Positions 33,200-53,139 of a stretch of 64,000 nucleotides of DNA are shown in pieces. The stretch spans positions 19,974,673 through 20,038,672 of the forward strand of contig CM033115.1 of NCBI GenBank assembly GCA_019321725.1, written 5' to 3'. Both the position numbers and the translations under genes were made by a program. This stretch comes from Paulownia fortunei (lineage: Eukaryota > Streptophyta > Magnoliopsida > Lamiales > Paulowniaceae). The notes beneath the pieces were generated by a model. It had not been told where the DNA came from, did not search any database, and saw nothing but the letters and a program-made list of their open reading frames with translations. Numbering within the stretch: position 1 is the stretch's first letter; every line of letters starts with the position of its first letter.

Positions 33200-36194
33200 T
33201 CAGAATGGCTTAAAACAGAAATACGTTTTCAGCTTTTTCATTCTGCCTGCACCAGCCTTCTTTTCTCCACTTGGCACAACATTCGTTTGGCTAGTGGACG
33301 GTGTTCCCGAACTAGAGAAGTTTGAAGTGCCTTCAGTTCTGCTCTCTGGGTTGTGCCTTTTTGTAGTGTGCTCCTGCACTCTTTTATCTGTCAACCTTTC
33401 ATGGATGGTCGAACTGCTTCGTGAGCCCTCAACTAGATCAGTTCTTGCAGAACCAGTCAACAGAGCTCCTAGGACAAAATTAACAGTGAAAAAGCTTCAC
33501 TATTTACAAGATACAATGGTGTATACCTGAACTGGAAATTATACACATTAAGTTTTATGAGCTCATATACATCATCAAGTAATAAAGTAGAGTTGAGCAC
33601 AGATCAATTCCCGTGAGGACATTAACAATCTAAATGGATATGAAAACAGATCATGGAGGAGCAGTGTAGGAGTTTTGACATACCAGAAGAAGCAGGCTGC
33701 AAAACCACGTCATTTGGCCTCACTGATGTAAAACTGTATCTTGAACTCGATTGCTGCCCCTGCATATAATTATTCTCCTCTTCCTCGAGGTCCCGCAAGA
33801 AAGCTGATATATCAAACTCTTCATCTGATAACTTGCTGAGGCAACTTGAATTCTGTGAACTGGAAGAATGTGATTCAGGATCTTCTAGATCATTCAATTC
33901 CAAGTAGTCACCTCTCAAGAAACATTCTAGTTCGGAGAAAAGTTGTGGAGAAGAGTTTGGTTTGTTATCAGTCTCCACTGGCAATGCTTCCCCTTTAAAC
34001 TCCCTCTTCGCATACAAAAAATTTCAACAAGTGAGAAACAAAGTACAGAATTGCAAGGACATAAACAAAACCTCTGCCGAAAAGTTGATACCAGAAACAG
34101 AATATGCAGTAACAAACTCTTAACACATATACACATATAAACATTTTTTCAAACATACTGAATAGCTTATAATGCAGTGGCTCACCAAGAATCAAAAGCC
34201 AAGTAGAAAAACACAGTATTGATTCAAAGCATCCTATTTTGATACTCAGAAGTGTCCACACAGTGCAAGATACGAAACCATAAAAGGTTTATTCTCACCA
34301 TGACAATACTTTAACACTTCAGTGCAATTTCGTTTTTTCATTTTCCGCTACACGTGATTAAAGAAGGTCTATGGTATTGCTGTGTATCTTCCAGTAGCAT
34401 GTGAAAGAAGCTAATAAAGATATCCAAGGTGGTAATATAACAATTATGCTTTAAACTGAACTGTGTCATACAGGAGGCCAGATTGTATCTTAAATGGACA
34501 AATAGACTAAAAATTCTCAAAAAGAAACAAAGAAATGTGACTCTAGTGAACAAAACTAGTAGTAAAAGCAAAATAACAGAATCTATAGCTACCTGAATTT
34601 AGAAAGTGTAGCACAAAGAAAAATACAACCCAAGCAGCTATATCAAAAGAGTAAACGAGATATGAAACATAAATCATAAAAAATGGAACCATAGCACAAA
34701 GATTGCAATTCAACTCACCTTAGATTCACTTCCAGAATTTTGGCCAGAGGTAATATTATTGTTAGGGTTAATTGATGCCACTGAAGTAATCTTCTTTGGT
34801 TCAATGATGGTTTCGCAATTTTGGGGGTGCATCCCACTTTTAGAACTGTGCCCACTGCAGAGGAAGACTCTGCATAGAAATCTGGACTCCTGCACAATGC
34901 CCAAGCAAACAGGCAAATTAAATGGCAGGTTGGCTTTGATGTAAATAGAAGGCATAAAAAAGAATACAAATATTTCTAAATTGTTGGCTTCAGTACCTTT
35001 GGCTTATCTTTATCACATAATTCCTTTTGTGTTAACCCATACTCTTGCATAAGCCATTCAGTTCTTTGTCCATGAGGGGCCTGGCCTTCGAAATATTCTA
35101 GAGTGGTTCTCCAACCAATTATCATAGAGTTTGAGTAAAAATTACAGGCTTCTCCTTTGGCTTTCCAGAATCCATAAACAGATTCTTTTTTCTCATTTGA
35201 GTGAACTAGGTACCAAATTCCTTCTGCAATTACATCATACACAATCAAGTATTTGAGGTATTTCTTATTTTTTGAGAAACTGAAAAATGGTGAGTAAGCT
35301 GTAAAAGCCTAAGTTGTATCATTTAACTATCAATCCTGGGAATGTCACGGTTTAACTTGAGTATTAACATCTAAAACATTCTGTTCTATAGTCCACATAA
35401 AGAATCTGGATATTTGCAAGTTTGAGCATTGATGGAAAGATTGGCATGTTTAATGCAAGTGGAAGCATAACTAGGTCCTTTACTATAAGTTGTTTGGATA
35501 AACAGGCGGAAAAATATGGATCCATATCACTGTTTATTACATAAAATATTTAACCACTGAAAGAATAAGTAATCCATGATTTGAACACTTATGGCCATAA
35601 TATCTTAACAACATATAGGGAAACAGAACATAAGAAGGTAGATTCAGTCATTATTAAGAGAACTTTCTAGATATCAACTTATATTTGCCAATTAAAGTCA
35701 ACGAAAACAGCTTGACATCAAAGTAAATACGAATTTTGTACGCTAATGCCTATATCATCAAAGCCATCTGAAAATCTCTGATGACTACTATATTGAACCA
35801 ATGGTGATTTAGTCTTCAATTTGTTCTATAAAAATCAATAAAGACATAGCCAAACATTAATACCTACCATGACCATAGTTTTGGACCTCAGAGCTGAGAA
35901 TCACTTCTAGATTCTTAAACTTTAAGATAAAGAAATACAACAATGGGTCACATGAGGGGCATCATAAAGGATTTCATCAACAAGGATACCAAATTTTATT
36001 AATTTAAAACAGCATGAATCTGAAAACAAACCTGGTAAATTGGACGGTGGGTACTGGTAAGGGCTTGAATCTGCTAGCACGTTATTTGGGAGATGGGATC
36101 CTGGTGTGTACTCATCCAGCATAGAAATGATTTGTTCATCACTCCAGTACAAATCAATTTCAGCAGGAGGAGGGGGCTGTGCTGGAGGAGACAT
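33200..36194 (-). CDS. divergent NAC-domain transcription factor
   Basis: Five coding exons join in phase: 36194-36032, 35223-34997, 34889-34719, 34005-33684 and 33468-33200, giving 383 residues. The N-terminal DNA-binding region is a reduced NAC domain: DLYWSDEQIISML in place of the usual LPPGFRF block, then GIWYLVHSNEKKESVYGFWK, KAKGEAC, GWRTTLEYFEGQAPHGQRT and EWLMQEYGLTQK (residues about 55-125). The C-terminal half is Ser/acid rich (SSSSQNSSCLSKLSDEEFD), as in NAC activation domains, and ends KKLKTYFCFKPF. The ATG at 36192-36194 (MSPPAQPPPP) is the first good start in its exon. A non-coding first exon near 37587-37660 fits a TATA box at 37690, with a 1.3 kb intron in the 5' UTR. The subfamily is not assigned. 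Confidence 0.85.
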
Positions 36195-36237
36195 TGGAAT
36201 CCAAGTCAATGGAGAGCGACAAAAATGTGATGCCTTA

Positions 36238-37587
36238 TCTGAATCAATAAGAAATAGAAGCAATAAACACTCGACACTGTATCCAGATTAACCAAAAAGA
36301 AAAGGTAAATAAAGGAAATAAAGTTGACGATTTTAAAAACATAATAAACATAAATCGCCAATTGTAAGTAGATCCACAAATGATAAGGAAACAGCTAGAT
36401 TGACTTACTGCTAAATCTAGGATTTCATACATTTTTATGGGCAATTACGGTATCACATTAATATTTAAATTATAAAACAGAAAGCTTTTGAGCAACAATC
36501 ATCGTTGTTGCATGAATTTCGGTAGAGTTCTAGGAAATCTAACAGAACATTTGCAAAATAGAAAAGAAAAGGTAACAATAATTTTTACAAGAAAATCTAA
36601 TAAGATTTACTTGAAGGTTGCGACATGTAATTGCAGTAACCCTGTTAAATATTTCGGGCAAATATGTAGTTGAGCCAATATTACAGCTGTATGCATATAT
36701 ATGCTTATATTCTTGCAGCACAGCTCATGCCTATGTATTATACACATTCACAAAACGTACACGCATATGCACATACTCAAATAAGTCTAATATGTGAGTA
36801 GGCATGCTTGGATGTAAGCGTGTACTAGTGTTGTTATGTGTGTCCATGTACATATGAGTGTATATGTCTCTTTATATGGTGGTGTATGTATGAATGCATG
36901 TATGCTTGTATGGGTGCCTTCATGCATGGACACATGCATGCATACATAAATTGCATAACAGGATTGTATATGTATATATATATGTATATGTATGTGCATG
37001 CAAGTACAAAATTAATGCATACATACATGTAAAGAGAGAAAAACAAAGGATCTGTTAAAGCACAATTATACACGAAGTGATGCTCATAAATCAAATATCC
37101 CGTTGACTCTAATTGACTTGAGAAAACTTGAATAGATTGCAGATCATTTTTGCTTTCAATAATAATCTGGGCTCAAGAACAAATTCATCTCTGGTTCCAT
37201 TCAATCACCAATTACTAAATCAACATCACGAAAGACAACACAAAAATTTCTTATAAACTGATAAAACAGGGCCAGAAGTAATCAATTGCAGCCAAAATTT
37301 ATATTCAACACACAGGCTCAACTGAAAAAGCACATTACACATGGAAATTCTAATAATTTCAAGAAAAACTCTGTTCCACAACAAAAAGAACATAAACCCA
37401 CAGAACCCAAACCGAAATTTCAAGCACTCTTCATTCAAAGCACAAAGATCAATCAAAATATCAACCCAAACACCAAGAAACAAAGCATCAATTATCATAA
37501 CAAAGAGCCCACCAAGAAAATAACAGAATTAACAAAAGCAAAACATAGAAAACAACAAATAGTGCAAATGAAAGACAAATTTAGACC
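36238..37587 (-). other. 5' UTR intron of the NAC gene with a TATG/TG-rich tract
   Basis: The intron is inferred between a donor at 37587/37586 (AAAG|GTCTA) and an acceptor at 36238 (GATTCAG|ATA). At about 36680-37030 it has a degenerate TATG/TGTA-rich simple repeat. The long frames there are repeat artefacts. Confidence 0.5.
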
Positions 37588-37689
37588 TTTTCGGAGTAGT
37601 CCTCCTATCTGCTTCACTTAACCAAGTCAGACCCTCTCCCTATTCCAAATTAATGCTAATCAAGAATGAACAAAGGGGAGGAGTGAGCG

Positions 37690-37697
37690 TATTTATA
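37690..37697 (-). promoter_or_regulatory. TATA box of the NAC gene
   Basis: TATAAATA on the minus strand, in the context CTCCTATAAATACGC. It lies about 30 bases before the likely start of the non-coding first exon. Confidence 0.55.
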
Positions 37698-37699
37698 GG

Positions 37700-43432
<5,733 letters not shown>

Positions 43433-45850
43433 AATCTAAATGAAGGGCCAGATCAGAGAATTTCTACCAATCCAGCCAGAACCTCCCTTGACATTCCTAT
43501 GACAGTTGGCCCACAGTAAGTTCCCATATTCCTTTTGAATCCAGGATTCTAGTAGTGATTTGTTAAAGAATTTGAATTCTGCTTCTCATTCATAAGTTCT
43601 GCTTGCTCCTATCCGAAAAAGCAGGGGAGCGTCTAGAAGGCTAGAAGCCAGTTGCTTTATGCATCACATGAGCTTCTAAACTGATCAACACAGAGTCAAA
43701 AATGTATTCTAAGGACAGTCACTTTGCATCTGACATGTTAACAATGTCACGGAATCTTTCTCAATATTCACTTATATTTACTTCCTCCAGCGTTGAAGGA
43801 TTTTATCATAATATTGTGATCATTGGTTTTGCAAAACTGCAAATAATTAGGAACGGGATTCATTCGTGTACGTTGTTTTGGTTTTGGTTTTGGTTTTACC
43901 TATTGTATGGACAGCTTGATTTTACTAGTATTAGTCAATCTAATACCATACTGCATCGATTATTCTTCAAGGCCTCTTCGTGTTATACTTTATGGCACAC
44001 GTTTATTTCGTTAATTGACTTGGTATTCGCGATATTCAATTTTGGTGTTAGTGGTGATTCTTATTTCTTGTAGTTATCCATCCAATCAGAAATTCAGAAC
44101 ACAGAACTGCTTGTTGAGCTCAAAAATACCAATATGATAAACCCAAATTTTCACAAGGTTAATTGGACTTTCTCCTTATACCGACATTTACTTCATATCT
44201 CGAAATTGTACCAACATCTATACCAAAACTACATGATAATCAATAACAACGTATTAGTAATTTTTAACGTCTTGAAACGAAAAAAATAAAATAAAAAAAT
44301 AGTGTGGTAAAAAAGCTGGGGAAAAAAAATTGTACCCTGATGTTTCTACACGCGACAAGTATTTTAAGAGTACTAAGCTTGTAAGTGATTTGACTCGAAT
44401 AAATAAAATGGATTTATAAGTGAATAAAAGAGTAAAGGTGGATATAAAGATATGGCGGCGTTCACCAACAATTATTGATAATTGATGTAGACATTATATT
44501 CAAGAATTCCAATCTGGCTTTTACCAAAAAATTAGAAAAAAAAAAGGGTAATTTACTTGAAATTTTGAAAAAACGCTTATTTTATTAACTTTTCTATAAT
44601 ATAATTATTCTTTTTGCAATATATAAAGTCAAACTTAAAAGTTCAAGACCTATAAGTTGTATTTTGTCAAAGTGAACCCACACACGTTCTATTAATTTAA
44701 TAATATTTAAAATCTATTTTTTTACTTAAATTTTATTATTATTATCACGTGCTGATTTGGCATAGATTATGATAAATAATGTTTGTTTCATCGCAACATA
44801 ATCAAATTAATGGAACATAAAAGAATACGACGGGACTCACAAGCTATCACTCTTATATTAAAATATTATTATCACATAAAAAATAATTTTAAAAAAATAT
44901 TAAAACCAAACTTATTTACAGAAAATCCCATTTTTTTTCAAATAAAAACATAAACCAAGCGCATCTTCATTTTCAATCCTATAAAATCAAAAATTCTATC
45001 TAACTAAATCGAACATATTTTTATTTTTTTACATAAAAATCATTAAAAATATTTTCATCTATAAAAACAATACAAATGAAAATATCTTGAAAATGCCCTT
45101 TAAAAACATAAACAATCTAGCCCTTTGGCTTTGAACACAATATCGATCGTATAATAAAAAAACAATCTTATTTACATTATCCTTTGAAATTATCCTGAAT
45201 TCTATAGTGGATTATGATATATTGCAAAATCTGATACGATCTTATACTTGGACAGTTGGACAATCAAAATTTCTATTCACAATGGTCTAACAAAACCTTT
45301 TAGTTTTGACTTTTGATATTTCACAAAATTATGAATATCAAAGATGAAAAAAAAATACTATTTAAAAATTGAAAGATAAAAGAAATAGACTACTGGATTA
45401 TGATACAATTGCAGTATTTGATACAATCTTCCACTGGCACAGTTGGAATTCTAATCAGAATGGTTTAAACTTGTAGGTTGTTTGAAAACTTATAATCCCT
45501 TAGTCAAAACTCGTTTGTCATCAATATTAACCTTATGTAAAACCAAAAAATCATTTAAGGCCCCTTTCTAAATCGTTTTCCAATTATTCAAACTTTGAAT
45601 AAAAAACAAGCAATGTCATAATTTCTCCATAATAAAATCAGTAGTTTGAAGTCTCAGTCCTTATTCAATGATTCCACATAGCTTATAAGACCAGCTATAC
45701 CCTCAGAATAATAGGGTGTATTTCTTGGATGGACCGAATATGATGCTCCCGTTCCGTCAAGAACTTAGAGCTTGTTTACTTCAAGAAATATTAAAATATT
45801 ATAATTTAATTAAATATTTATTTTTGTTGATGATGATTATAATAAAATTT
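43433..45850. other. METTL4 3' UTR and intergenic DNA
   Basis: The first few hundred bases are probably 3' UTR. A short TTGGTTTTGG-like repeat occurs near 43880. The rest is AT-rich. The frame at 43702-44073 has no family features. No gene was recognised. Confidence 0.5.
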
Positions 45851-45859
45851 AAAACTCGA

Positions 45860-45965
45860 TACAATTGATAATTTTTACTGAATAATTTCTTTCACTTCAT
45901 AGGTGGTAGGCTCGATCACGAGTCGAAATTGTCGGCCCAAACACTCTAACCAAATGAGCTGATGG
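45860..45965 (-). mobile_element. tRNA-like SINE relic
   Basis: On the minus strand the stretch reads CAGCTCATTTGGTTAGAGTG (box A-like), followed about 30 bases later by GTGATCGAGCC (degenerate box B). No clear tail or target duplication was found. It is a decayed SINE head rather than a tRNA gene, because no full cloverleaf is present. Confidence 0.45.
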
Positions 45966-45979
45966 ACTATATATTTATC

Positions 45980-47478
45980 ACCTTAAATAAATGCATAAAT
46001 AAGTCTCATTATTTATTTTTTTATTTTCATCCCTCAAATTGATTGTCTTGTTTATGAAAATTAATATAATTAGTCTTGTGCCACTTTTAAATTTAGTTAA
46101 TTAATTTTAAATATGGCAAGTTGCAAATCAAGTCATATATTTAACCATTCTACATTTCATTTTAATAATAAGTAAAGTTTTGAAAATTATTTAATGATGC
46201 TACTTTATAATTATTTTAATAATAAATAAATTTATAATTTTTAAAAATTATTTAATAATGCTACTTTACAATTATCTAGTGTTTATTCTCCAACTTCTTA
46301 TATAGTATTATTAAATTATTATAATGTTGCATCGATTTTACATGATAATATTAACTCCAAATACCAAAATTTAATAAATTGTGTTTTATTATTGCAGTGT
46401 AAATGAAAAAAAAATATTTTTTAGGAAATTTTATAAATTAATTTAGTTACTGTTGTTTTTAACCATATGTTTAAATTTTATCTATTTTTTTTTCAAATTA
46501 AAGTTATTTTTTTTTCATTAAGTTAAAAAATTAACAATACTTTTTAAAAATTTAAGTTCAAAAATTTTTAAAAAATAATAATAAAAAATATAAGAGTCGG
46601 AACCGTAACCGAAACCGATTCGATGGTTCCGGAACCCAAACCGTAACCTATCCTAACGGTTAAAGTTAAGAGTTAAGATTTTTTCGAACCGTAAAACCGG
46701 CGGTTCCTGAACCGTGATCAGATCTAATAGGTGAGATAAAATAATCACACCTACCATCTAAAATATTTAAATATATTTTGACTATAATACTCATAATTTA
46801 AAACTATATATTATAATATTAACTTAGAATATTTTATGAGAATTTTTAATTAATGGTAAATTAATAAAAAATATAATTATCTACATAATTATCCATCAAA
46901 GTACATATTTAATAAAATACTTGACCAATATATCATTCAAATAATTTTATAAAATTCGTATGAAATTTATTAGATAATTTTATTATAATTTTATATCTTT
47001 ATCATATTCTTGCTCAATCATTTCTCATTCCTATCAAAGAAATAAAAGACTAAGAGTAAGGACGTGTATGATTCAAGTAAGATCGTGTATGATAAAATAC
47101 TCTTGCTCCTCTATGATACAAGGGACACCGGTAGATTGGGAACTACAAGCAGGTTCCATTATAGCATGGTTAAATGCAGATCACCTAAGTAGAAAGTAGA
47201 GAGTGCTAACCCACGTGAAGAATCTTCAGAACAAAAGTACAGTTCAAGCTATATATTAATGTGTAACTTTTAGACTATAGCAGTTGCATGTTAAAATAAA
47301 CATTGCACTTGATATAGTGTACAAATCTACATAATCAAGAAAAGGGTACCCGAAAAAGGAAAAGAGTACCAAGTAAAAGTCTCACAGAATCAAGAAAAAT
47401 ACCACCAGATGACAATGCATATGTTATTTCATATTATACAACTATAGCATCTAAACTTCCAAGAATTATTTCAGGATA
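45980..47478. other. AT-rich intergenic DNA and GGPPS 3' flank
   Basis: No gene seen. The part from about 47230 to 47478 likely contains the 3' UTR of the minus-strand GGPPS gene. Confidence 0.5.
46590..46735. repeat. CGGTTC-rich MITE-like fragment
   Basis: A local cluster of AACCG/CGGTT words (AACCGTAACCGAAACCG, GGTTCCGGAACC, GAACCGTGATCAGATCTA) in otherwise AT-rich DNA. This wording is common at the ends of small non-autonomous plant DNA elements. The second end was not found. Confidence 0.35.
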
Positions 47479-48761
<1,283 letters not shown>

Positions 48762-48827
48762 CTAAGCAACCGTTTTGCAACCTTTTTAGTATTAGTCTGT
48801 AACTTTGTTTTAGGGGTTGAGAAATAG

Positions 48828-48828
<1 letters not shown>

Positions 48829-48877
<49 letters not shown>

Positions 48878-48894
48878 AATATATACACACACAT
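48829..48894. repeat. palindromic (CA)n(TA)n(TG)n microsatellite
   Basis: CA repeats (about 48829-48841), AT repeats (48842-48859) and GT repeats (48860-48878) follow in order, so the CA and TG arms are complementary around an AT centre. A second short ACACACAC run follows at about 48885. It lies 85-150 bases upstream of the GGPPS ATG. Confidence 0.9.
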
Positions 48895-48899
48895 AAATG

Positions 48900-50009
48900 A
48901 CAAGGAGAAACATGGTAGGGGAGGTTGAAGGAAAGAGAAAATAGATAGGGTTTTGGATGAAGAGTGAGCAAAAATTCACCTAGCGGTAAGAAAGAGCACT
49001 TTTTTTTTTTCACCTCTAAAACCGTTGAGACATTACAAGGAGGATTGGTGGCTCGTGGCGCACTGGTAAAAGCACTTGCCTCGGATCGATAGTTTGAATC
49101 TTCTCAAATAGTACTTTGTTATTTTGTGGTTGAGCTCGACTCCCATCTTTTGATGCATATGAGATTTACAATTGTGGCGTGATAGAAATTAATATGTCGA
49201 AATATCTATTTTGAGTATGAATAAATTGTTAATAGTCGAATTAGGAGAGAAGATCATTTACTTCAAATTAATTAAATTAAACATAAACACTTGTATTATC
49301 AATTTTTTTGTCAAATGTATATTTTTATGGATAAATAAGTGGATTATTATATTTTTATCTAATTTATTCTTAATTAAACAATTTCATAAAGTAGTTTAAG
49401 TTTAAATTGTAATATATGATTTAAAATTAAAATTATTATGATCAAATATATTTTAGATATTTTAGATAAAATTGTATGATTATTTCATCCCATTTTATAA
49501 ATAAAATAAATTATTCAATAAAAATTATTAATATTAAATACTTTAATATATCCAATCTAATTAAATAAAATAAACAAGCGTCATGTATGTTTACAACGTG
49601 AAATAAAAAATTAAACACATTTTGCAATAAAAAAATTAAACTGAACATGTAACCAGTCAGCAAATTAATGTTGGTTGATTTTATTATTATTTTGGTTGAC
49701 TTCTCTGTTATTGGTTTTACCAAATCGTGTAAAACTGAACCACATTAAATTGGCGTTACCGCCATGAGTTATTCTCTTCATCATAAAAAATAAAAAATGT
49801 GGATTTTTAGGTTTCTTTTTCTTTTGAAAAAATTGAATCTATTGATAAAGACTTCAACTAACCAAATAGAAAAATAGCGTATTCATAGATCTGATATTAA
49901 TACGAAAATTGCGATAGAAGCAAATTCTATAGCAACTTTCCTACGTAGCTGACAATTTTGACCATTAAGACAATGGCTAGACATGAATGAACCTGTTGGC
50001 AATGATAAA
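48900..50009. other. GGPPS upstream region and intergenic DNA
   Basis: Contains the probable promoter of GGPPS next to 48900, a SINE-like head at 49043, and AT-rich DNA. No gene was recognised. Confidence 0.4.
49043..49210 (+). mobile_element. tRNA-like SINE relic
   Basis: GTGGCGCACTGGTAAAAGC fits a polymerase III box A; ATAGTTTGAATCTTC about 35 bases later is a degenerate box B. The rest has no tRNA cloverleaf. The 3' end and target duplication are uncertain. Confidence 0.45.
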
Positions 50010-53000
50010 AGGTCTAAGAAATTTGCGCAGACGACACAATCAAGATGAGAAAGATTGTGGGTGATCCTATTAGGATCAACGCCACAAAAAGAAAATAGTT
50101 CTTTTAAGAACCAAAGAGGAAATCTCTTATAAATATTATTTCAATCTAAAAACAATTTCTACTAGGATTACTTTGTTTTACAAAGTCGAAAAACTAAATA
50201 ACTTAAAAACAAAATAAATCAAATACTAAACAACTAATCCCATACAATTATAAAAGTAAAATGTTGAATAATAAGAAAATAATATAGGAAAGGTCATTCC
50301 CTTACAATCACGAAAGTAAATAGCGATTTATTGTCTAAAAAATAGACAAGTAATTTTCCGTTTATTGCAGAGTCTTTACTTGGTAACAGCGTAATGAAAA
50401 TTGACAAATTTGCAAGCTTTCTTCATTCCCAAATAAATCAATACGCTGAAACTGGCAAATTGAAAAGCTTTCCTTACTGTCATTGACTAGCCAATGATCT
50501 TGTTTTGCATCTATCTTAAATTGCATCATATTAGAACCAACAAGAACATGCAATGGATTCTTTGATGATGCTCCATTATTCTCATTGTTAAGTTATACGA
50601 ACCTCATAATGAAAAATTATACTCGAATGAACATTCATAAGAAATTTTTCCTAAAATCGTCTTAATTCAGCTTGACAATTTTGCAAGAACAAAGTCTTTA
50701 ACCCATTAGACTAAAACATAAGAAACAAGGTGTAAGAAATTTGGGTAGACACCACACTCAAGATAGATGAGAAAGATTGTGAGCGATAGGTTAAGGATGA
50801 AGGCCACAAGAAGAATTTTGATAATTCAAGAAAATAGTTCTCTAAAAAGTCTATGAGGAAAAACTCTCACACATATTAATTCAACCTTCAATCATTTTCT
50901 ATTAGAATTACTTTGTTTTATCAAGTTGAATTACTGAACAATCTAAAAGGAAAATAAATCGAATCGTCGACAATAAATCATTTCAATCAATAAAGTAAAA
51001 TGTCTTATAATAAGAATAGAAAATATGAAAGGTCAATTCTTTACAATCGTGAAAGTAAAGGGGAATTAATTATCCTTAAAGGTTTTCAAAGTAAATATGG
51101 ATAGTCAATCCCTTAAAATCATTCAAGAAAGTAAAGGGCGATTAGTGTCTCGAAAATAGTCAAGTAATATACCCTTTATTGCAGACTCTTTATTTGATAA
51201 ATACCTACAGAAATTCGCAAATTTGCAGGCTTTTTCCTCTTTCGCAAATTAATGAATATGTTGAAACTGACAAATCGAAAAGGTTTCCTTAATGACATTA
51301 ACAGCCAATGATCTTATTTTGGAACCATCTTAAATTGCAACATATTAGAATCAACTCGAATTTAAATCATCAGCTCATTAAGTGCATCTTTAAACAGATT
51401 CACAATCTTGCAAAAAATAATGACATTGACCCGTTATCTATTTAAAGATAAGAAACAAAGGTATAAGAAACTTGGGCAGACGCCACAACCAAGATGAGAA
51501 AGATTGTGGGTGATTCTATTAGGATCAACGCCACAAGAAGAAAATAGTTCTTTTAAGAACCAAAGAGGAAATCTCTCACAAATATTATTTCAATCTAGAA
51601 ACAATTTCTACTAGGATTACTTTATTTTACAAAGTCGAAAAACTAAATAACTTAAAAACAAAATAAATCAAATACTAAACAACTAATCCCATACAATTAT
51701 AAAAGTAAAATGTTGAATAATAAGAAAATAATATAGGAAAGATCATTCCCTTACAATCACGAAAGTAAATAGCGATTTATTGTCTAAAAAATAGACAAGT
51801 AATTTTCCGTTTATTGCAGAGTCTTTACTTGGTAACAGCGTAATGAAAATTGGTAAATTTGCAAGCTTTCTTCATTACCAAATCAATCAACACGCTGAAA
51901 CTGGCAAATTGAAAGCTTTCCTTAGTGTCATTGACTAGCCATTGATCTTGTTTTGCATCTATCTTAAATTGCATCATATTAGAACCAACAAGAACATGCA
52001 ATGGATTCTTTGATGATGCTCCATTATTCTCATTGGTAAATCATACGAAGCTCATAATGAAAAATTATACTCGAATGAACTTCATAATAAATTTTTCCTA
52101 GGATCGTCTTAATTCAGCTTGACAATTTTGGAAGAACAAAGTCTTTGACCCATTAGACTAAAACATAAGAAACAAGGTGAAAGAAATTTGGGTAGACACC
52201 ACACTCAAGATAGATGAGAAAGATTGTGAGCGATAGGTTAAGGATGAAGACCACAAGAAGAATTTTGATAATTCAAGAAATAGTTCTTTGAAAAGCCTAT
52301 GAGGAAAAACTCTCACACATATTATTTCAACATTCAATCATTTTCTATTAGAATTACTTTGTTTTATCAAGTTGAATTACTGAATAATCTAAAAATAAAA
52401 TTAATCAAATCCTGGACAACAAGTCATTTCAATCAATAAAGTAAAATGTCCAATAATAAGAATAGAAAATATGAAAGGTCAATCCTTTACAATCGTGAAA
52501 GTAAAGGGGAATTAATTATCCTTAAAGGTTTTCAAAGTAAATATGGATAGTCAATCCCTTAAAATCATTCAAGAAAGTAAAGGGCGATTAGTGTCTCGAA
52601 AATAGGCAAGTAATATACCCTTTATTGCAAACTCTTTATTTGATAAATACTTACAGAAATTTGCAAATTTGCAGGCTTTTTCCTTTTGCGCAAATTAATG
52701 AATATGCTGAAACTGACAAATCGAAAAACTTTCCTTAATAAAATTAACAGTCAATGATCTTATTTTGGAACCATCTTAAATTGCAATATATTAGAATCAA
52801 CTCGAATCTAAAGCATCAGCCCATTAAGTGCATCTTTAAACAGATTCACAATCTTGCAAAAAATAATGACATTGACCCGTTATCTATTTAAAGATAAGAA
52901 ACAAAGGTATAAGAAACTTGGGCAGACGCCACAACCAAGATGAGAAAGATTGTGGGTGATCCTATTAGGATCAACGCCACAAGAAGAAAATAGTTCTTTT

Positions 53001-53139
53001 AAGAACCAAAGAGGAAATCTCTCACAAATATTATTTCAATCTAGAAACAATTTCTACTAGGATTACTTTGTTTTACAAAGTCGAAAAACTAAATAACTTA
53101 AAAACAAAATAAATTAAATACTAAACAACTAATCCCATT
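50010..53139. repeat. tandem array with a dimeric higher-order repeat
   Basis: Two related monomers of about 720-730 bases alternate in the order A-B-A-B-A(partial). A units start near 50011, 51460 and 52906; B units start near 50729 and 52176. Spacing between like units is 1446-1449 bases. A units are nearly identical to each other, as are B units, while A and B differ clearly though sharing GAGAAAGATTGTG and TTACAATC-GAAAGTAAA words. The array stops abruptly inside the third A unit at CTAATCCCAT (53139). No protein-like frame is shared. The sequence class is unknown. Confidence 0.85.

Noticed and set aside
36680..37094. Open frames with His/Ile/Tyr or Cys/Met repeats
   Set aside because: They are translations of a TATG/TGTA-rich simple repeat inside the NAC 5' UTR intron.
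37286..37621. Lys/Asn-rich plus-strand frames opposite the NAC 5' UTR intron
   Set aside because: Low-complexity A-rich composition; the minus strand explains the region as intron and non-coding exon.
43702..44073. Plus-strand frame of 123 codons after METTL4
   Set aside because: Composition is Phe/Leu/Trp-rich from a TTGGTTTTGG-like repeat; it lies in the METTL4 3' flank with no family feature.
49043..49115. tRNA gene candidate (also at 2641-2700 and 45900-45960)
   Set aside because: Only box A and box B words are present; no acceptor stem or anticodon arm could be drawn, so SINE heads fit better.
50010..53139. CRISPR-like or LTR interpretation of the repeated blocks
   Set aside because: Units are over 700 bases in direct tandem with no spacers, which excludes CRISPR. 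No TG...CA ends, primer site or internal coding region supports an LTR pair.
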